Origin: Dysosmobacter acutus
Lineage (GTDB): Bacteria > Bacillota > Clostridia > Oscillospirales > Oscillospiraceae
DNA: 64,000 bases
Reading direction: 5' to 3'
Assembly: GCF_018919205.1 (NCBI RefSeq)
Contig: NZ_JAHLQN010000001.1
Location: forward strand, 2,294,001 to 2,358,000
Shown piece by piece: positions 24,611 to 34,552 of this stretch. Every line of letters starts with the position of its first letter. The stretch's first letter is position 1. The notes beneath the pieces are model-generated. The model saw nothing but the letters and a program-made list of their open reading frames with translations, was not told the DNA's origin and did not search any database. The position numbers were made by a program, and so were the translations under genes.

Positions 24611-26011
24611 TTATTCCGCCTGGTAGATCGCCTGGATGCCCCGATAGGTCATATAGCAGTCCAGCTTGGATACGGTTTCAAAGGGCGCGTGCATGGAAAG
24701 CACCGGAACGCCGGCGTCTAATGTGGCGATATTCCGGTTGGCCATATACATGGCCACGGTGCCGCCTCCGCCGTAATCCACCTTGCCTAACTCCGCGATC
24801 TGCCAGACCACGTCCGCTCGGTCCAGGACGCCGCGGACATAGGCCACTGTCTCGGCGCTGGCGTCGGAGGCGCCGGACTTGCCCCGGGCGCCGGTGTACT
24901 TGCAAAGGCCTATACCATAGTTGACCTGGGCGGAGTTGCGCTTTTCATAGGCTTCAGAGAAATTGGGATCAAAGGCCGCCGTCACGTCCGCGCTTAAGCA
25001 GAACGCATTTTCATAGCAGGCCCGGCAGGGTACGCCCTGGGCGTCGCAGAGATCCTCCATAAAGGTGTCAAAGGCGGCGGACTTCATGCCCGTGACACCG
25101 TCGGAGCCGACCTCCTCCTTGTCGGCCAGAACACACACCGCCGTCTTGCCCGGAGCGTTTTTCAGGTCCAGCAGCGCCTTCAGCGCGGCGTAGGCGCAGA
25201 CCCGGTCGTCGTGGCCGTAGGCGCCGATGAGGCTGCGGTCCAGGCCGATGTCGGTCGCCCGGAACGTGGGGACGGCCTCCAGTTCAGCGGAGTTGAAATC
25301 ATCCTCCGTGATGCCGTACTTCTCGTTGAGAAGCTCCATCACCTGGAGCTTGACCCGGTCGCCGCCCTCTCCGCCGCTCACCGGGCGGCTGCCAAGCAGC
25401 AGGTTCAGCGTTTCACCGGGGATGGCCTCCCCCAGAGGCTTTTTGTTCTGCTCCGCGCCCAGATGGGGCAGAAGGTCGGTGATGACCAGCTTGGGTTCCC
25501 CCTCGTCCGCGCCGATGGTGACCGTCACGGTGGAGCCATCCTTCATGGCCACCACACCGTGGAGCTCCAGGGGAATGGTGACCCACTGGTACTTCCGGAT
25601 GCCGCCGTAGTAATGGGTCTTGAAATAGGCCATCTCCCCGTCCTCATAGAGCGGCGTGGGCTTGAGGTCCAGCCGTGGGGAATCGATATGGGCGGCGGTG
25701 ATCTGCACCCCTTCGCTCAGCGGACGGGAGCCGATGTGAGCCAGCAGGACCGACTTGTCCCGGTTGCAGCGGTAGACCTTGTCCCCGGTCTTCAGCGCCG
25801 CGCCCCGGACCAGGGGCTTGTAGCCCGCCCTTTCCGCCAGAGCCACGGCAAAGGCCGCGCATTCCCGCTCGGTCTTGCCCGCGTCCAAAAACGCCTTGTA
25901 GTCCGCGCAGTAGCGCTCCATAGCCTCCCGCTGGGCTGGCTCCATCCGGTCATAGCCGTTTTTCTTCTGGGTAAACAGTGCTTCTTTCCGCTCTTTATGC
26001 TGATCAGACAT
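24611..26011 (-). CDS. M18-family aminopeptidase
   Basis: 466 residues of the M18 (aspartyl aminopeptidase-like) metallopeptidases, which trim N-terminal residues in the cytoplasm. Zinc ligands sit in AAHIDSPRLDLKP, GAYGHDDRVCA, DKEEVGSDG, and the final LSMHAPFE. The start at 26011 follows AAGGAGG with 9-base spacing and overlaps the end of the Sua5-CoaE gene by eight bases. It is the last gene of the operon running down from ddl. Confidence 0.93.
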   Translation of the reverse strand: MSDQHKERKEALFTQKKNGYDRMEPAQREAMERYCADYKAFLDAGKTERECAAFAVALAERAGYKPLVRGAALKTGDKVYRCNRDKSVLLAHIGSRPLSEGVQITAAHIDSPRLDLKPTPLYEDGEMAYFKTHYYGGIRKYQWVTIPLELHGVVAMKDGSTVTVTIGADEGEPKLVITDLLPHLGAEQNKKPLGEAIPGETLNLLLGSRPVSGGEGGDRVKLQVMELLNEKYGITEDDFNSAELEAVPTFRATDIGLDRSLIGAYGHDDRVCAYAALKALLDLKNAPGKTAVCVLADKEEVGSDGVTGMKSAAFDTFMEDLCDAQGVPCRACYENAFCLSADVTAAFDPNFSEAYEKRNSAQVNYGIGLCKYTGARGKSGASDASAETVAYVRGVLDRADVVWQIAELGKVDYGGGGTVAMYMANRNIATLDAGVPVLSMHAPFETVSKLDCYMTYRGIQAIYQAE

Positions 26012-27668
26012 CCGATTTTTCCTCCTTGATCGATTCAATGAGCTTTGTCAAAAATTGCAGCGCCGAATCCTCAAATTCCTGTGACGAGGGGGCCGTGTTC
26101 TCAAGGACGCAGCTACAGTTGTCCCGGTAAAAGCTGTCCGGTTTCTGGGCCGTCACCCGCAGCCGGGCATACTCCTCGGGAATGCTGTCCCGCTCCATGA
26201 TCCGGCGCACCCGGATTTCAGCGGGCGCGGTGACGGCCACGGTCCGGTCACAGACCTTTCCCAAACCGCTTTCGATGAGGTTGATGGCGTCCAGTCCGTA
26301 GAGTGCCTCCGGCTCCTCCTCCATCCGCACCTGAATTTCAGGCAGCAGGAAGCGGAAGACAATTTGATTCAGCCGGTCCATTTTGACGCTGTCGCCAAAG
26401 ACCAATGTACCCAATTTCTGCCGATCCAATGCACCAGTGCTGTCAAATATGTTGCCGAACTCCTGAAAAAGCGCCTTGCGCAGCGGAGGGCAGCTTTTGA
26501 GCATCTCATGGTACACCATGTCGCAGTCCACCACCCGGCCGCCCAGAGCCTCCAGGGCCCGCAGGGCGCTGCTCTTCCCCGAACCGGTGCCGCCGGTGAT
26601 GCCGATGACGATTCTGCGCGCATCCGCGTCAATGATGTGGAAGCCCGCCGCCTTTTTCAGACGGTTCCCCACCGCCAATCCCAGTCCGCGGCTGTCGGGA
26701 CACTGGGCGTAAATCTCCGTGACGGAGGTGGCGTCAAAGGCGCGCAGGGCGTCAAAGACCCGCTGGGCCTGGGCGCTTTTATCCGTGTAGGACCCCAGCG
26801 TCTGCAGCTCATGGCCCGCGAACAGGCCGGCATACTCGTCAAAGCAGATGATGCCTGAGGCCGGGCCCATGTGCTTTTCGATCACCTGGGCGGATTTTTC
26901 CGGGCTGCCCACCACCACGGTCACCGGCGCCTTGGGCGCGTAGTGACGGTACTTCATGCCGGGGGCCTTGGGCTTTTCCCCCTCCGCCAGGGCGCCGGTG
27001 ACGGCTTTGTCCACCACAATCTCGCCCACCACGGCCTCCAGTTCCTCCAGGGGCAGTCCGCCGGGCCGCAGCAGCCGGGGCGGCACGCACGTCAGGTCCA
27101 AAATGGTGGACTCCACGCCCACCTGGCAGGGACCGCCGTCCACAATGCCGTCGATCTTGCCGTCCATATCCTCCAGCACGTCCGCCGCACAGGTACAGCT
27201 TGGCCGGCCGGAGAGGTTGGCGCTGGGCGCGGCCACCGGCACGCCGGCCGCCTTGATGATGGCCTGGGTCACCATGTGGTTGGGACAGCGCACACCAACC
27301 GTGTCCAGTCCGGCGGTGGTCTCGTCCGGCACCACGCTCTTGCGGCGCAGGATCATGGTCAGCGGCCCCGGCCAGAACCGGGCGGCCAGCACATAGGCCA
27401 GCGGCGGCACATCCTCACAAAACCGGGGCAGCCACTGGGAGGAGGGGACGTGCAGAATCAGGGGGTTGTCCTGGGGCCGTCCCTTTGCCTCAAAGATGCG
27501 GCGCACGGCGGCGCCGTCCAGCCCGTTGGCGCCCAGCCCATACACCGTTTCCGTGGGAATGGCCAGAAGCCCGCCCTCGGTGAGAATCCGGGCCGCCGCG
27601 TCGATCTTCTCCTCAATCTCCCGCTGGGGGCGGTGAATATCCGTCAAATCAAATTTTCTGGTTTCCAT
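26004..27668 (-). CDS. Fusion of threonylcarbamoyl-AMP synthase (Sua5) and dephospho-CoA kinase (CoaE)
   Basis: 554 residues carrying two enzymes. Residues 1-215 are the YrdC/Sua5 domain (IPTETVYGLGANGLD, KGRPQDNPL, APSANLSGRPS), which makes threonylcarbamoyl-AMP for the t6A modification of tRNA. Residues 225-343 are the Sua5 C-terminal domain (MKYRHYAPKAPV). Residues 353-554 form a dephospho-CoA kinase, with P-loop GGTGSGKSS (359-367), VDCDMVYHEM and the lid segment. The last steps of t6A precursor and CoA synthesis are thus on one chain. CoaE elsewhere is a separate protein of about 200 residues. No stop or shift separates the parts. Confidence 0.93.
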   Translation of the reverse strand: METRKFDLTDIHRPQREIEEKIDAAARILTEGGLLAIPTETVYGLGANGLDGAAVRRIFEAKGRPQDNPLILHVPSSQWLPRFCEDVPPLAYVLAARFWPGPLTMILRRKSVVPDETTAGLDTVGVRCPNHMVTQAIIKAAGVPVAAPSANLSGRPSCTCAADVLEDMDGKIDGIVDGGPCQVGVESTILDLTCVPPRLLRPGGLPLEELEAVVGEIVVDKAVTGALAEGEKPKAPGMKYRHYAPKAPVTVVVGSPEKSAQVIEKHMGPASGIICFDEYAGLFAGHELQTLGSYTDKSAQAQRVFDALRAFDATSVTEIYAQCPDSRGLGLAVGNRLKKAAGFHIIDADARRIVIGITGGTGSGKSSALRALEALGGRVVDCDMVYHEMLKSCPPLRKALFQEFGNIFDSTGALDRQKLGTLVFGDSVKMDRLNQIVFRFLLPEIQVRMEEEPEALYGLDAINLIESGLGKVCDRTVAVTAPAEIRVRRIMERDSIPEEYARLRVTAQKPDSFYRDNCSCVLENTAPSSQEFEDSALQFLTKLIESIKEEKSDV

Positions 27669-27678
27669 GCTCTTCTCC

Positions 27679-28740
27679 TCATTCCTCGCTCCGCTGAAGC
27701 TTTTCCGCCTGATCCGCTGTCACCAGCGCGTCAATCAGCTCATCTATCGCGCCGTTCATAATGGATTCGATCTTATAGAGCGTCAAGCCGATGCGGTGAT
27801 CCGTGACGCGGCCCTGTGGAAAGTTATAGGTGCGGATCCGCTCGGAGCGGTCGCCGCTGCCCACCTGGCTGCGGCGCTCCGCCGCCACGGCGGCCTCCTG
27901 CTTTTGCCGCTCCGCCTCATAAAGGCGTGAGCGCAGCACCTTCATGGCCTTGTCCTTGTTCTTGTACTGGCTCCGCTCATCCTGGCACTCCACCACCACG
28001 CCGGTGGGCAGATGGGTGATGCGGATGGCCGACTCCGTCTTGTTGACGTGCTGGCCTCCGGCGCCGGAGGCCCGGTAGGTGTCGATCTGCAGATCGGCGG
28101 GGTTGATCTCAAACTCCACCTCCTCCGCCTCCGGCAGCACCGCCACCGTGGCGGCGCTGGTGTGAATGCGGCCGCCGGACTCCGTCTCCGGCACCCTCTG
28201 CACCCGGTGCACGCCGGATTCAAACTTCAGCCGGGAGTAGGCGCCCTCGCCCTCCACCATCAGGCTGCACTCCTTGACACCGCCTAACTCCGTGTCGTTC
28301 ATATTGATGATGTCCACCGTCCAGCCCTTGGACTCGGCGTACATGGTGTACATCCGGAGAAGGGACGCGGCAAACAGCGCCCCCTCTTCCCCGCCGACGC
28401 CGCCGCGGATCTCCATGATGACGTTTTTGCTGTCATTGGGGTCCCTGGGCAGCAGCAGGCAGCGCAGCTGCTCTGTAAGCCGTTCCATCTCAGCCCTGGA
28501 CCGGCTCAGCTCCTCCTGGGCCATCTCCTTCATCTCCGCATCCCCCAACAGCTCCTTTGCCTCCTCACAGTCGGCCGCGGCGGCGCAGTAGGCCCGGTAG
28601 GCCTCCACCACCGCTGAGAGCTCCTTGAGTTCCCGGTTGACCTTTTTCAGCATCGCGGCGTCCGAGTAGACCTCCGGGTCTGTCAGCTGGCGCTCCAGGT
28701 CCTCATAACGCGCCTCGATCCCCTTCAGTTTTTCCAGCAC
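27679..28740 (-). CDS. prfA: Peptide chain release factor 1
   Basis: 353 residues. The catalytic GGQ motif lies in [18 protein letters not shown], the same loop that prmC methylates. [20 protein letters not shown] matches RF1 and not RF2. It ends translation at UAA and UAG. No prmC gene is next to it. It lies 10 bases upstream of the Sua5-CoaE gene in the same operon. Confidence 0.97.
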   Translation of the reverse strand: MLEKLKGIEARYEDLERQLTDPEVYSDAAMLKKVNRELKELSAVVEAYRAYCAAAADCEEAKELLGDAEMKEMAQEELSRSRAEMERLTEQLRCLLLPRDPNDSKNVIMEIRGGVGGEEGALFAASLLRMYTMYAESKGWTVDIINMNDTELGGVKECSLMVEGEGAYSRLKFESGVHRVQRVPETESGGRIHTSAATVAVLPEAEEVEFEINPADLQIDTYRASGAGGQHVNKTESAIRITHLPTGVVVECQDERSQYKNKDKAMKVLRSRLYEAERQKQEAAVAAERRSQVGSGDRSERIRTYNFPQGRVTDHRIGLTLYKIESIMNGAIDELIDALVTADQAEKLQRSEE

Positions 28741-28762
28741 GGCAGTTCCTCCTCAATCTCCA

Positions 28763-29248
28763 TTACTTCCCCAAATACTTGCGCACGTCCTTGATGAACT
28801 GCTCCTGCCAGAAGTGGTGCCCCACGGAATTGCACCGCAGGGATACGGCCAGCAGGTGGGGCGCAGCGGTATAGCTGTCCATCTGGCGGTAGACCTCCTG
28901 AAACTTGGTCTCGCTGGAGCGGGTCACCACATAGGCCACCTTGTTGAGGTACAGCCCCTGTTCCTTCAAAAACGACCGGATGGGTGCGCTGCACCGGCCG
29001 GCCCAGATCGGGGTGCCGATGATGATCAGGCGGTACTCCGAAAGGGGCTTGTCCGTCTCATAGCGCTTGAGCGGCTCGCACTGGCGGCGCACGGCGTCCA
29101 AACCGCAGCGGAGGTAGCCCCGAAAGCCGCCCCGCTCCACGCCGTCCCGCAGCCGCACCAGTTCGCCGCCCACCTCCGACGCGATCTCCTCCATGGCCTG
29201 TTTGGTTCTCCCTGTTCGGGAATAATAGATGCACAAAACGTCGCTCAT
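28763..29248 (-). CDS. Flavodoxin-family protein
   Basis: 161 residues with the FMN phosphate loop at the start (IYYSRTGRTKQAMEEIA) and a second ring-binding segment in IIIGTPIWAGRCSAPI. It carries electrons through FMN, or reduces a quinone. Its partners are not indicated by the housekeeping genes around it. Confidence 0.85.
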   Translation of the reverse strand: MSDVLCIYYSRTGRTKQAMEEIASEVGGELVRLRDGVERGGFRGYLRCGLDAVRRQCEPLKRYETDKPLSEYRLIIIGTPIWAGRCSAPIRSFLKEQGLYLNKVAYVVTRSSETKFQEVYRQMDSYTAAPHLLAVSLRCNSVGHHFWQEQFIKDVRKYLGK

Positions 29249-29268
29249 AGCTTTCCTCCCGTCTCGAT

Positions 29269-30021
29269 TCAGTCAAACAGGAATGTCTTCACCATGGCAA
29301 AGGACTCCCGCAGATAGTAGTTGGCACTCAGGTGCTTCCATGGAAGGGGCGCCGGGACGCCTAACATGCGCACGCCCTGCCGCTGGGCGATCAGCCTGGA
29401 GCGGGCCACGTGAAAGTCGTTGGTGACCACGGCCACCAGGCCGTTTTCCACGTCCACGCCATGCTCACTCAAAAGCGCCCGGGAAAAGGCGAAATTCTCC
29501 GCCGTGTTCAGCGCCTGTTCCTCTGTGATCAGCCGCTCCCCCTCCACGCCATGCCCAGTCAGGTACTCATACATGCACTGGGCCTCGGTGATCTCCTCGC
29601 CGTAGCCCTTTCCCCCGGTGAGCACCACGGGAATATCAGGATGCTCCTCCAGGTAGGCAAGGGCCGCGTCCAGGCGGCTTTTTAGGGCAAGGGACGGCTC
29701 CCGCCCGTTGACTCCCGCCCCCAAGACGATCACCGCCTCCGAGGGCAGGGCGGTAAAATCCTCCCGGCCCTTGGAAATCACAAACACCTCAATGGAGGTG
29801 AGCAGCACTATCAGCACCGAAAGCGCGCCGTAAAAGGCCCGGCGCAGCCAGCGCCAGAGCCGCCCCTTCTCCGCCCGGGCGTCAATCAGAGCCGAAAGCC
29901 CAATGGCGGCGGCGGTCCCTATCAGCAAAAACCCGGAAAAGCGCATACCCCAAACGCGGACCACCGTCAAAAGGACGCCGGCAAGGGCGCATATCAGCGC
30001 GGCGCACCAGCGGCCCTTCAC
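29269..30021 (-). CDS. YdcF/SanA-family membrane protein (DUF218)
   Basis: 250 residues. Two N-terminal membrane segments and a third near residue 70-95 precede a DUF218 domain with VIVLGAGVNG, LTGGKGYGEEITEA and FHVARSRLIAQRQG. Members act at the envelope (ElyC, SanA) but their reaction is unknown. The GTG start at 30021 is preceded by GAGGAGG and overlaps the ABC-F stop as GTGA. Confidence 0.85.
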   Translation of the reverse strand: MKGRWCAALICALAGVLLTVVRVWGMRFSGFLLIGTAAAIGLSALIDARAEKGRLWRWLRRAFYGALSVLIVLLTSIEVFVISKGREDFTALPSEAVIVLGAGVNGREPSLALKSRLDAALAYLEEHPDIPVVLTGGKGYGEEITEAQCMYEYLTGHGVEGERLITEEQALNTAENFAFSRALLSEHGVDVENGLVAVVTNDFHVARSRLIAQRQGVRMLGVPAPLPWKHLSANYYLRESFAMVKTFLFD

Positions 30022-31916
30022 GCCTGGGCCTCCTCGCTGAGAGCCTCCCATTTTTCATAGAGGGCCTCCAGTTCAGCCTGGGCCTCCTCCTTTTCTCCCA
30101 ACAGCCTGTTGAGCGCCTCATAGTCGCAGGCCGCCGCCTCCATCTCCCGGTCCAGCGCGGCGATGGCCTCCTCCGACCTGGCAATCTCCCGCTCGCAGAT
30201 CACCAGCTGTTTGCGGGCCGCCACCTGGGCCTTGTTGCCGCGGACGGGGCGCTCCGCCTTTTCCTCCGGACGGGGTGCCTCCTGGCGGGGCGCGGTTTTC
30301 TGCTCCTCGGCCTTTGCCAAGCGGTAGCGGGCAAAGCCCATGAGATAATCCCGGATGGCTCCGCCCTCCAGTTCCCAGATGCGGGTGGCAAAGCGGTTGA
30401 TGAAATACCGGTCGTGGCTAACGAACAGCAGCGTGCCGTCAAAGGCCTCCACCGCCTCCTCGATCCACTCCCGGGATGCAATGTCCAGATGGTTGGTGGG
30501 CTCGTCCAGGATGAGAAAGTTGATCTCCTCGTCCATCAGCATACAGAGGCGCAGCCGGCTCTGCTCCCCGCCGGAGAGCACGCAAACGCTCTTAAATACG
30601 TCCTCGCCCCGGAAGTCATAGGCCGCGAGGCGGTTCCGGGCGGACTGGGGCGTGATGTTCTTCTTGGCATAGAGCATGGTGTCCACCAGGTTGCGCTGGG
30701 GATTTTCGAAGTGGATGATCTGGGGCAGATAGGCCGCGCGGACCGAGGGGCCGGTCTTGATGCGGCCGTCGTCCGGGTACAGCTCCCCCATGATCAGCTT
30801 GATGAGGGTGGACTTGCCGGTGCCGTTGTCGCCGATGAGGGCGATGCGCTCGCCCCCCTCCACCTTCAGGTTCAAATTGGAGAAAAGGGTCTTTTCTCCA
30901 AAGGATTTGCATACATTTTTCAGCTCCAGCACCTCGTCGCCGAAAAATTCCGTGCTGGCAAACCGGGCGTCCATCTTCCTTGCCTTGGTGGGCTTGTCGG
31001 TGGTGCGCATCCGCTCGATTCTCTTTTCCATGGAAAAGGCCCGCTTGTGCAGCGCGTCGTTGCCCATGAAGGCCCACAGGTGCAGCTTGTCCGCGGCCTC
31101 CTGAAGCTGCCCGATCTTGGCCTGCTCCTTCTGATACTGGCGCATGCGCTCCTGATAGCGGCGCTCCTTCTCGATGGCATAGAAGCTGTAGTTGCCGCTG
31201 TAGAACTCGGCCCTGCCGTTTTCAATCTCAATGACACGCTTCACCACCCGGTCCAGGAAGTAGCGGTCATGGGAGATGGCCACCACCGTGCCGTGGAAGT
31301 GGGCGATGTAGTCCTCCAGCCATTCGGTGGCGTGGAGGTCCAGGTGGTTGGTGGGTTCATCCAACAGCAGAATGTCCGTGTCCTCCAGGATCAGCCGGCC
31401 CAGATTCACCCGGGTCTTCTCGCCGCCGGAGAGACTCTCAAAGAGCTGGGAGCGCATGTCCCGGGTGATGGACAGGCCGTTGGCCACCTTGTTCACAGCC
31501 ACGTCCGTATCGTAGCCGCCGAAGGCCTCAAACCGCTCGGACAGCTGGCCGTAACGGCGCAGCACCTCGCTGCCGCTCTCCCCGCCCGCCATACGGACGG
31601 TGAGCTGCTCCATCTCCTCCGCCAGGGCCTGGAGACGGGAAAAAGCGGTGCGCAGCACATCCTCCACCGTAAAGTCCCCGGGATAGACGGGAATCTGGGA
31701 GATGAGGCCCATCCGCCGGCCCTGGCCAATGGCCACACGGCCCGCGTCATAGTCCATCTCCCCGGTGAGGATTTTAAAGAGGGTGGTCTTGCCGGCGCCG
31801 TTTTTGCCAAGCAGCCCCACACGCTCCCCCTGGTCGATCTGAAAGCTCAGGCCGTCCAATATCTTTTTTTCCAAATCAAAGGACTTGACCAGTCCCTCCG
31901 CCTGGATGTCAATCAT
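30018..31916 (-). CDS. ABC-F family ATPase (Uup-like)
   Basis: 632 residues: two ABC domains joined by a linker and a C-terminal extension of about 110 residues with a charged coiled coil, as in Uup. Both ATP sites are complete: Walker A GKNGAGKTT and GDNGTGKST; signatures LSGGEKTRV and LSGGEQSRL; Walker B LLLDEPTNHLD and LILDEPTNHLD. It has no membrane segments. ABC-F proteins act on the ribosome and relieve stalling or antibiotic block. The housekeeping context favours a general role. Confidence 0.92.
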   Translation of the reverse strand: MIDIQAEGLVKSFDLEKKILDGLSFQIDQGERVGLLGKNGAGKTTLFKILTGEMDYDAGRVAIGQGRRMGLISQIPVYPGDFTVEDVLRTAFSRLQALAEEMEQLTVRMAGGESGSEVLRRYGQLSERFEAFGGYDTDVAVNKVANGLSITRDMRSQLFESLSGGEKTRVNLGRLILEDTDILLLDEPTNHLDLHATEWLEDYIAHFHGTVVAISHDRYFLDRVVKRVIEIENGRAEFYSGNYSFYAIEKERRYQERMRQYQKEQAKIGQLQEAADKLHLWAFMGNDALHKRAFSMEKRIERMRTTDKPTKARKMDARFASTEFFGDEVLELKNVCKSFGEKTLFSNLNLKVEGGERIALIGDNGTGKSTLIKLIMGELYPDDGRIKTGPSVRAAYLPQIIHFENPQRNLVDTMLYAKKNITPQSARNRLAAYDFRGEDVFKSVCVLSGGEQSRLRLCMLMDEEINFLILDEPTNHLDIASREWIEEAVEAFDGTLLFVSHDRYFINRFATRIWELEGGAIRDYLMGFARYRLAKAEEQKTAPRQEAPRPEEKAERPVRGNKAQVAARKQLVICEREIARSEEAIAALDREMEAAACDYEALNRLLGEKEEAQAELEALYEKWEALSEEAQA

Positions 31917-31942
31917 GGTATTCTCCGAATCTGTCTCTTTAC

Positions 31943-33322
31943 TTATTGGGCAGCTCCAAAGGTGTTGGTCAGCTGCTTCACTATGTCTCCAAAATGCATG
32001 GCGTGGGATGCCTTCACCAGCATGGTACTCTCCTCAGTAAACTGGCGCTCCAGCTCCGGCAAGGCCGCTTCCTTGACAGGGAAATACAGCACCTCACCGC
32101 CGGAGGAGGCCACGCCGTCGGCGATCTTCTGGGCCTTTTGCCCGATGGCAAACACCTGGTCGATGCCGAGCATGGCCGCCAGCGCGCCCATGTTGTAGTG
32201 GGCCTGATCCGTCAGGTCACCCAACTCGCCCATGTCCCCCAGGACGGCGATCTTCCGCCCGCTGCCGGTCTTGGCCAGAATCTCCAGCGCCGCGGCCACA
32301 GACTGGGGGTTGGCGTTATAGCAGTCGTCTAAAATTGTACGCTCCCCGCTGAGATGGACGGGCCGCATCCGGGAGCCGGTGGGCTCGTAAGAGGCTACGC
32401 CGCGGATGATCTCCTCCCGGTTGAGCCCTAATTTTTCACCGATGGCCACCGCCATGGAGGCGGAATAGACCATGTGCTCGCCGGGGGCCGGAATCTCCAG
32501 GACATAGGCGTCCCGTCCGGTCTCCACCCGGCAGATCAGGCCGTTGACGCCGTTGTCAAGAATCTCCGACACCCGCACGTTGCACCGCTCCGACTTGCCG
32601 CAGCGCAGCGTCTCAAAAGGCAGCTCCAGCGTGCCAAGCAGCGCGTCGTCGCCGTCCAGGACGGCGGTGCCGTCCTGCTTCAGGTTATCGAAAATCTCGC
32701 ATTTGGCCTGCAAAATCCCCTGGCGGCTGCCTAAGAATTCGATGTGGGCGTCTCCAATGTTGGAGATGACGGCAATGTCCGGCCGCACCATCTCCCCCAA
32801 GTATCGGATCTCTCCGAAATGGTTCATCCCGGTTTCGATTACCGCCGCCTGATGGCTCCGCTCCAGGCTGAGCAGGGTCAGGGGTGTGCCGATGTCGTTG
32901 TTGAAGTTCTCCGGCGTCTTCAGCACCTTGTACCGGGCGGAAAGAGTGGCGGCCACCATCTCCTTGGTGGTGGTCTTCCCCACGCTGCCGGTGACTTGGA
33001 CCACGGGGATGTCGAACTGCCCGCGGTACCAGGAGGCCAGGTCCTTCAGCGCCAGGCGGGTGTCCTCCACCTGAATGTAAAAGCGGTCCTCCCGGATCTC
33101 CCTGGGCGGCTGGGCGCAGAGTGTGCCGGACGCGCCACGCTCCAACGCCCGTTCGATATAGTCGTGGCCGTCAAAGCGCTCCCCCTTCAGGGGCACGAAG
33201 AGACAGCCGGGGGTGATTTTCCGGCTGTCGGTGCAGACGGACAAGACGGTTCCGTCCCCTGCCTGGTTCAGGCGCTTTCCCTTCACGGCCTCCAGAATCT
33301 GCTGTATGGAAATCTCCTCCAC
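31943..33322 (-). CDS. murF: UDP-MurNAc-pentapeptide synthetase
   Basis: 459 residues. Adds D-Ala-D-Ala to UDP-MurNAc-tripeptide, using ATP. The Mur ligase P-loop is TGSVGKTTTKEM, followed by ENFNNDIGTPLTLL and the C-terminal LDDCYNANPQS. The following gene order ddl then murF (12 bases apart) couples D-Ala-D-Ala supply to its use. Confidence 0.96.
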   Translation of the reverse strand: MEEISIQQILEAVKGKRLNQAGDGTVLSVCTDSRKITPGCLFVPLKGERFDGHDYIERALERGASGTLCAQPPREIREDRFYIQVEDTRLALKDLASWYRGQFDIPVVQVTGSVGKTTTKEMVAATLSARYKVLKTPENFNNDIGTPLTLLSLERSHQAAVIETGMNHFGEIRYLGEMVRPDIAVISNIGDAHIEFLGSRQGILQAKCEIFDNLKQDGTAVLDGDDALLGTLELPFETLRCGKSERCNVRVSEILDNGVNGLICRVETGRDAYVLEIPAPGEHMVYSASMAVAIGEKLGLNREEIIRGVASYEPTGSRMRPVHLSGERTILDDCYNANPQSVAAALEILAKTGSGRKIAVLGDMGELGDLTDQAHYNMGALAAMLGIDQVFAIGQKAQKIADGVASSGGEVLYFPVKEAALPELERQFTEESTMLVKASHAMHFGDIVKQLTNTFGAAQ

Positions 33323-33334
33323 GTCGCTTCCCCC

Positions 33335-34390
33335 TTATTTTCCCTGGCGCCGGGCCTCCAGCGAGGCCAGCAGGATCCGCTCGCACAGCGTGGGATAGTC
33401 GATCCCCACCGCAGCGGCCTCCTGGGGCACCAAGCTGGTGGGCGTCATGCCGGGCAGCGTGTTGATTTCCAGAAAATATACGCGGCCGTCCGGGCTCAGG
33501 ATGAAATCCGCCCGGGAATAAACACTCAGGCCCAGGGTGTTATAGACCTCCAGAGCCGCCCTGCCCAGCTGCTCCTCCACCTCCGCGCTGACGGGAGCGG
33601 GACAGATTTCCTCCGCCGCGCCGGGCTGGTACTTGTTCTCATAGTCATAAAAGCCCACCTTGGGCACAATCTCAATGGAGGGAAGCGCTTTCCCCTCCAG
33701 AACGGCGACCTGAAGTTCCCTTCCGGATATGTACTGCTCGATCACGCTGCGCCCGCCCAGCGCAAGGCCCGACTCCAGCGCACCGCGCAGCTCCTGCTCC
33801 GTCCTGGCAATGTATACGCCGATGGAGGAACCGCTGTCGATGGGCTTTACCACGCAGGGCAGCTCCGTGGACCCCACCAGGCTGTCGATGTCCTCCGCCC
33901 CATAGCTGACGGTCTTCCAATCCGGGGTCAGAACGCCTTTGGGTGCCACCAGGCGCTTGGTCAGGTCCTTATCCATGGCGATGGCGCTGCCCAAGTAACC
34001 GGAGCCGGTGTATGGGATGCCCAAAAGGTCAAGCGCCGCCTGAACCCTGCCGTCCTCGCCGCAGGAGCCGTGGAGGGCCAAAAACACGGCGTCGGCCATG
34101 GCGCACAGCTCCAGCACGCCCTCGCCGAACATGCTCTCCCCGCCGCACTTGCGGCTCTTTTTAATCTCCTGCAAATCCGGGGCCTGGCGGGACACGCGGC
34201 GCAAATCCTCCGGCAGCGGGGCGGAAAAGAGCTCCTCCAGCGCTCCGCTGCAGCCCTCTGTCCCAAAAAAGAGATCCACAAACGCGGCCTGATGTCCGCG
34301 GCTGCGCAGCGCCTGGCAGATCATGATGCCGCTGGAGAGCGACACATTGCGCTCCGGGCTGAGGCCTCCGGCCAAAACAACGATTTTCAT
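33335..34390 (-). CDS. ddl: D-alanine--D-alanine ligase
   Basis: 351 residues, an ATP-grasp enzyme that joins two D-alanines. N-terminal MKIVVLAGGLSPERNVSLSS, the substrate loop LHGSCGEDGRVQAALDLL and the C-terminal FLEINTLPGMTP are diagnostic. The ATG at 34390 gives the usual start; a GTG at 34402 is possible. First gene of the operon with murF. Confidence 0.95.
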   Translation of the reverse strand: MKIVVLAGGLSPERNVSLSSGIMICQALRSRGHQAAFVDLFFGTEGCSGALEELFSAPLPEDLRRVSRQAPDLQEIKKSRKCGGESMFGEGVLELCAMADAVFLALHGSCGEDGRVQAALDLLGIPYTGSGYLGSAIAMDKDLTKRLVAPKGVLTPDWKTVSYGAEDIDSLVGSTELPCVVKPIDSGSSIGVYIARTEQELRGALESGLALGGRSVIEQYISGRELQVAVLEGKALPSIEIVPKVGFYDYENKYQPGAAEEICPAPVSAEVEEQLGRAALEVYNTLGLSVYSRADFILSPDGRVYFLEINTLPGMTPTSLVPQEAAAVGIDYPTLCERILLASLEARRQGK

Positions 34391-34503
34391 GGTTCTTCTC
34401 ACTCCTTTGGTCTGCCGCGGGTCGGTTTGCGCGGCATGGAACCTTTTTCATCAACCTATTATAACAGGATACACTTTAGCACAGAAGGCTCCGGAATACA
34501 AGG

Positions 34504-34548
34504 GAAAAAGCGGGCGCATCAGGGAGTTTCCCCTCTGTCCGCCCGCTT
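34504..34548 (-). terminator. Probable terminator after the SLH protein gene
   Basis: Stem AAGCGGGCG / CGCCCGCTT encloses 23 bases and is followed on the minus strand by TTTTTCCC. The loop is long, so this is less certain than the others. Confidence 0.6.
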
Positions 34549-34552
34549 GATT

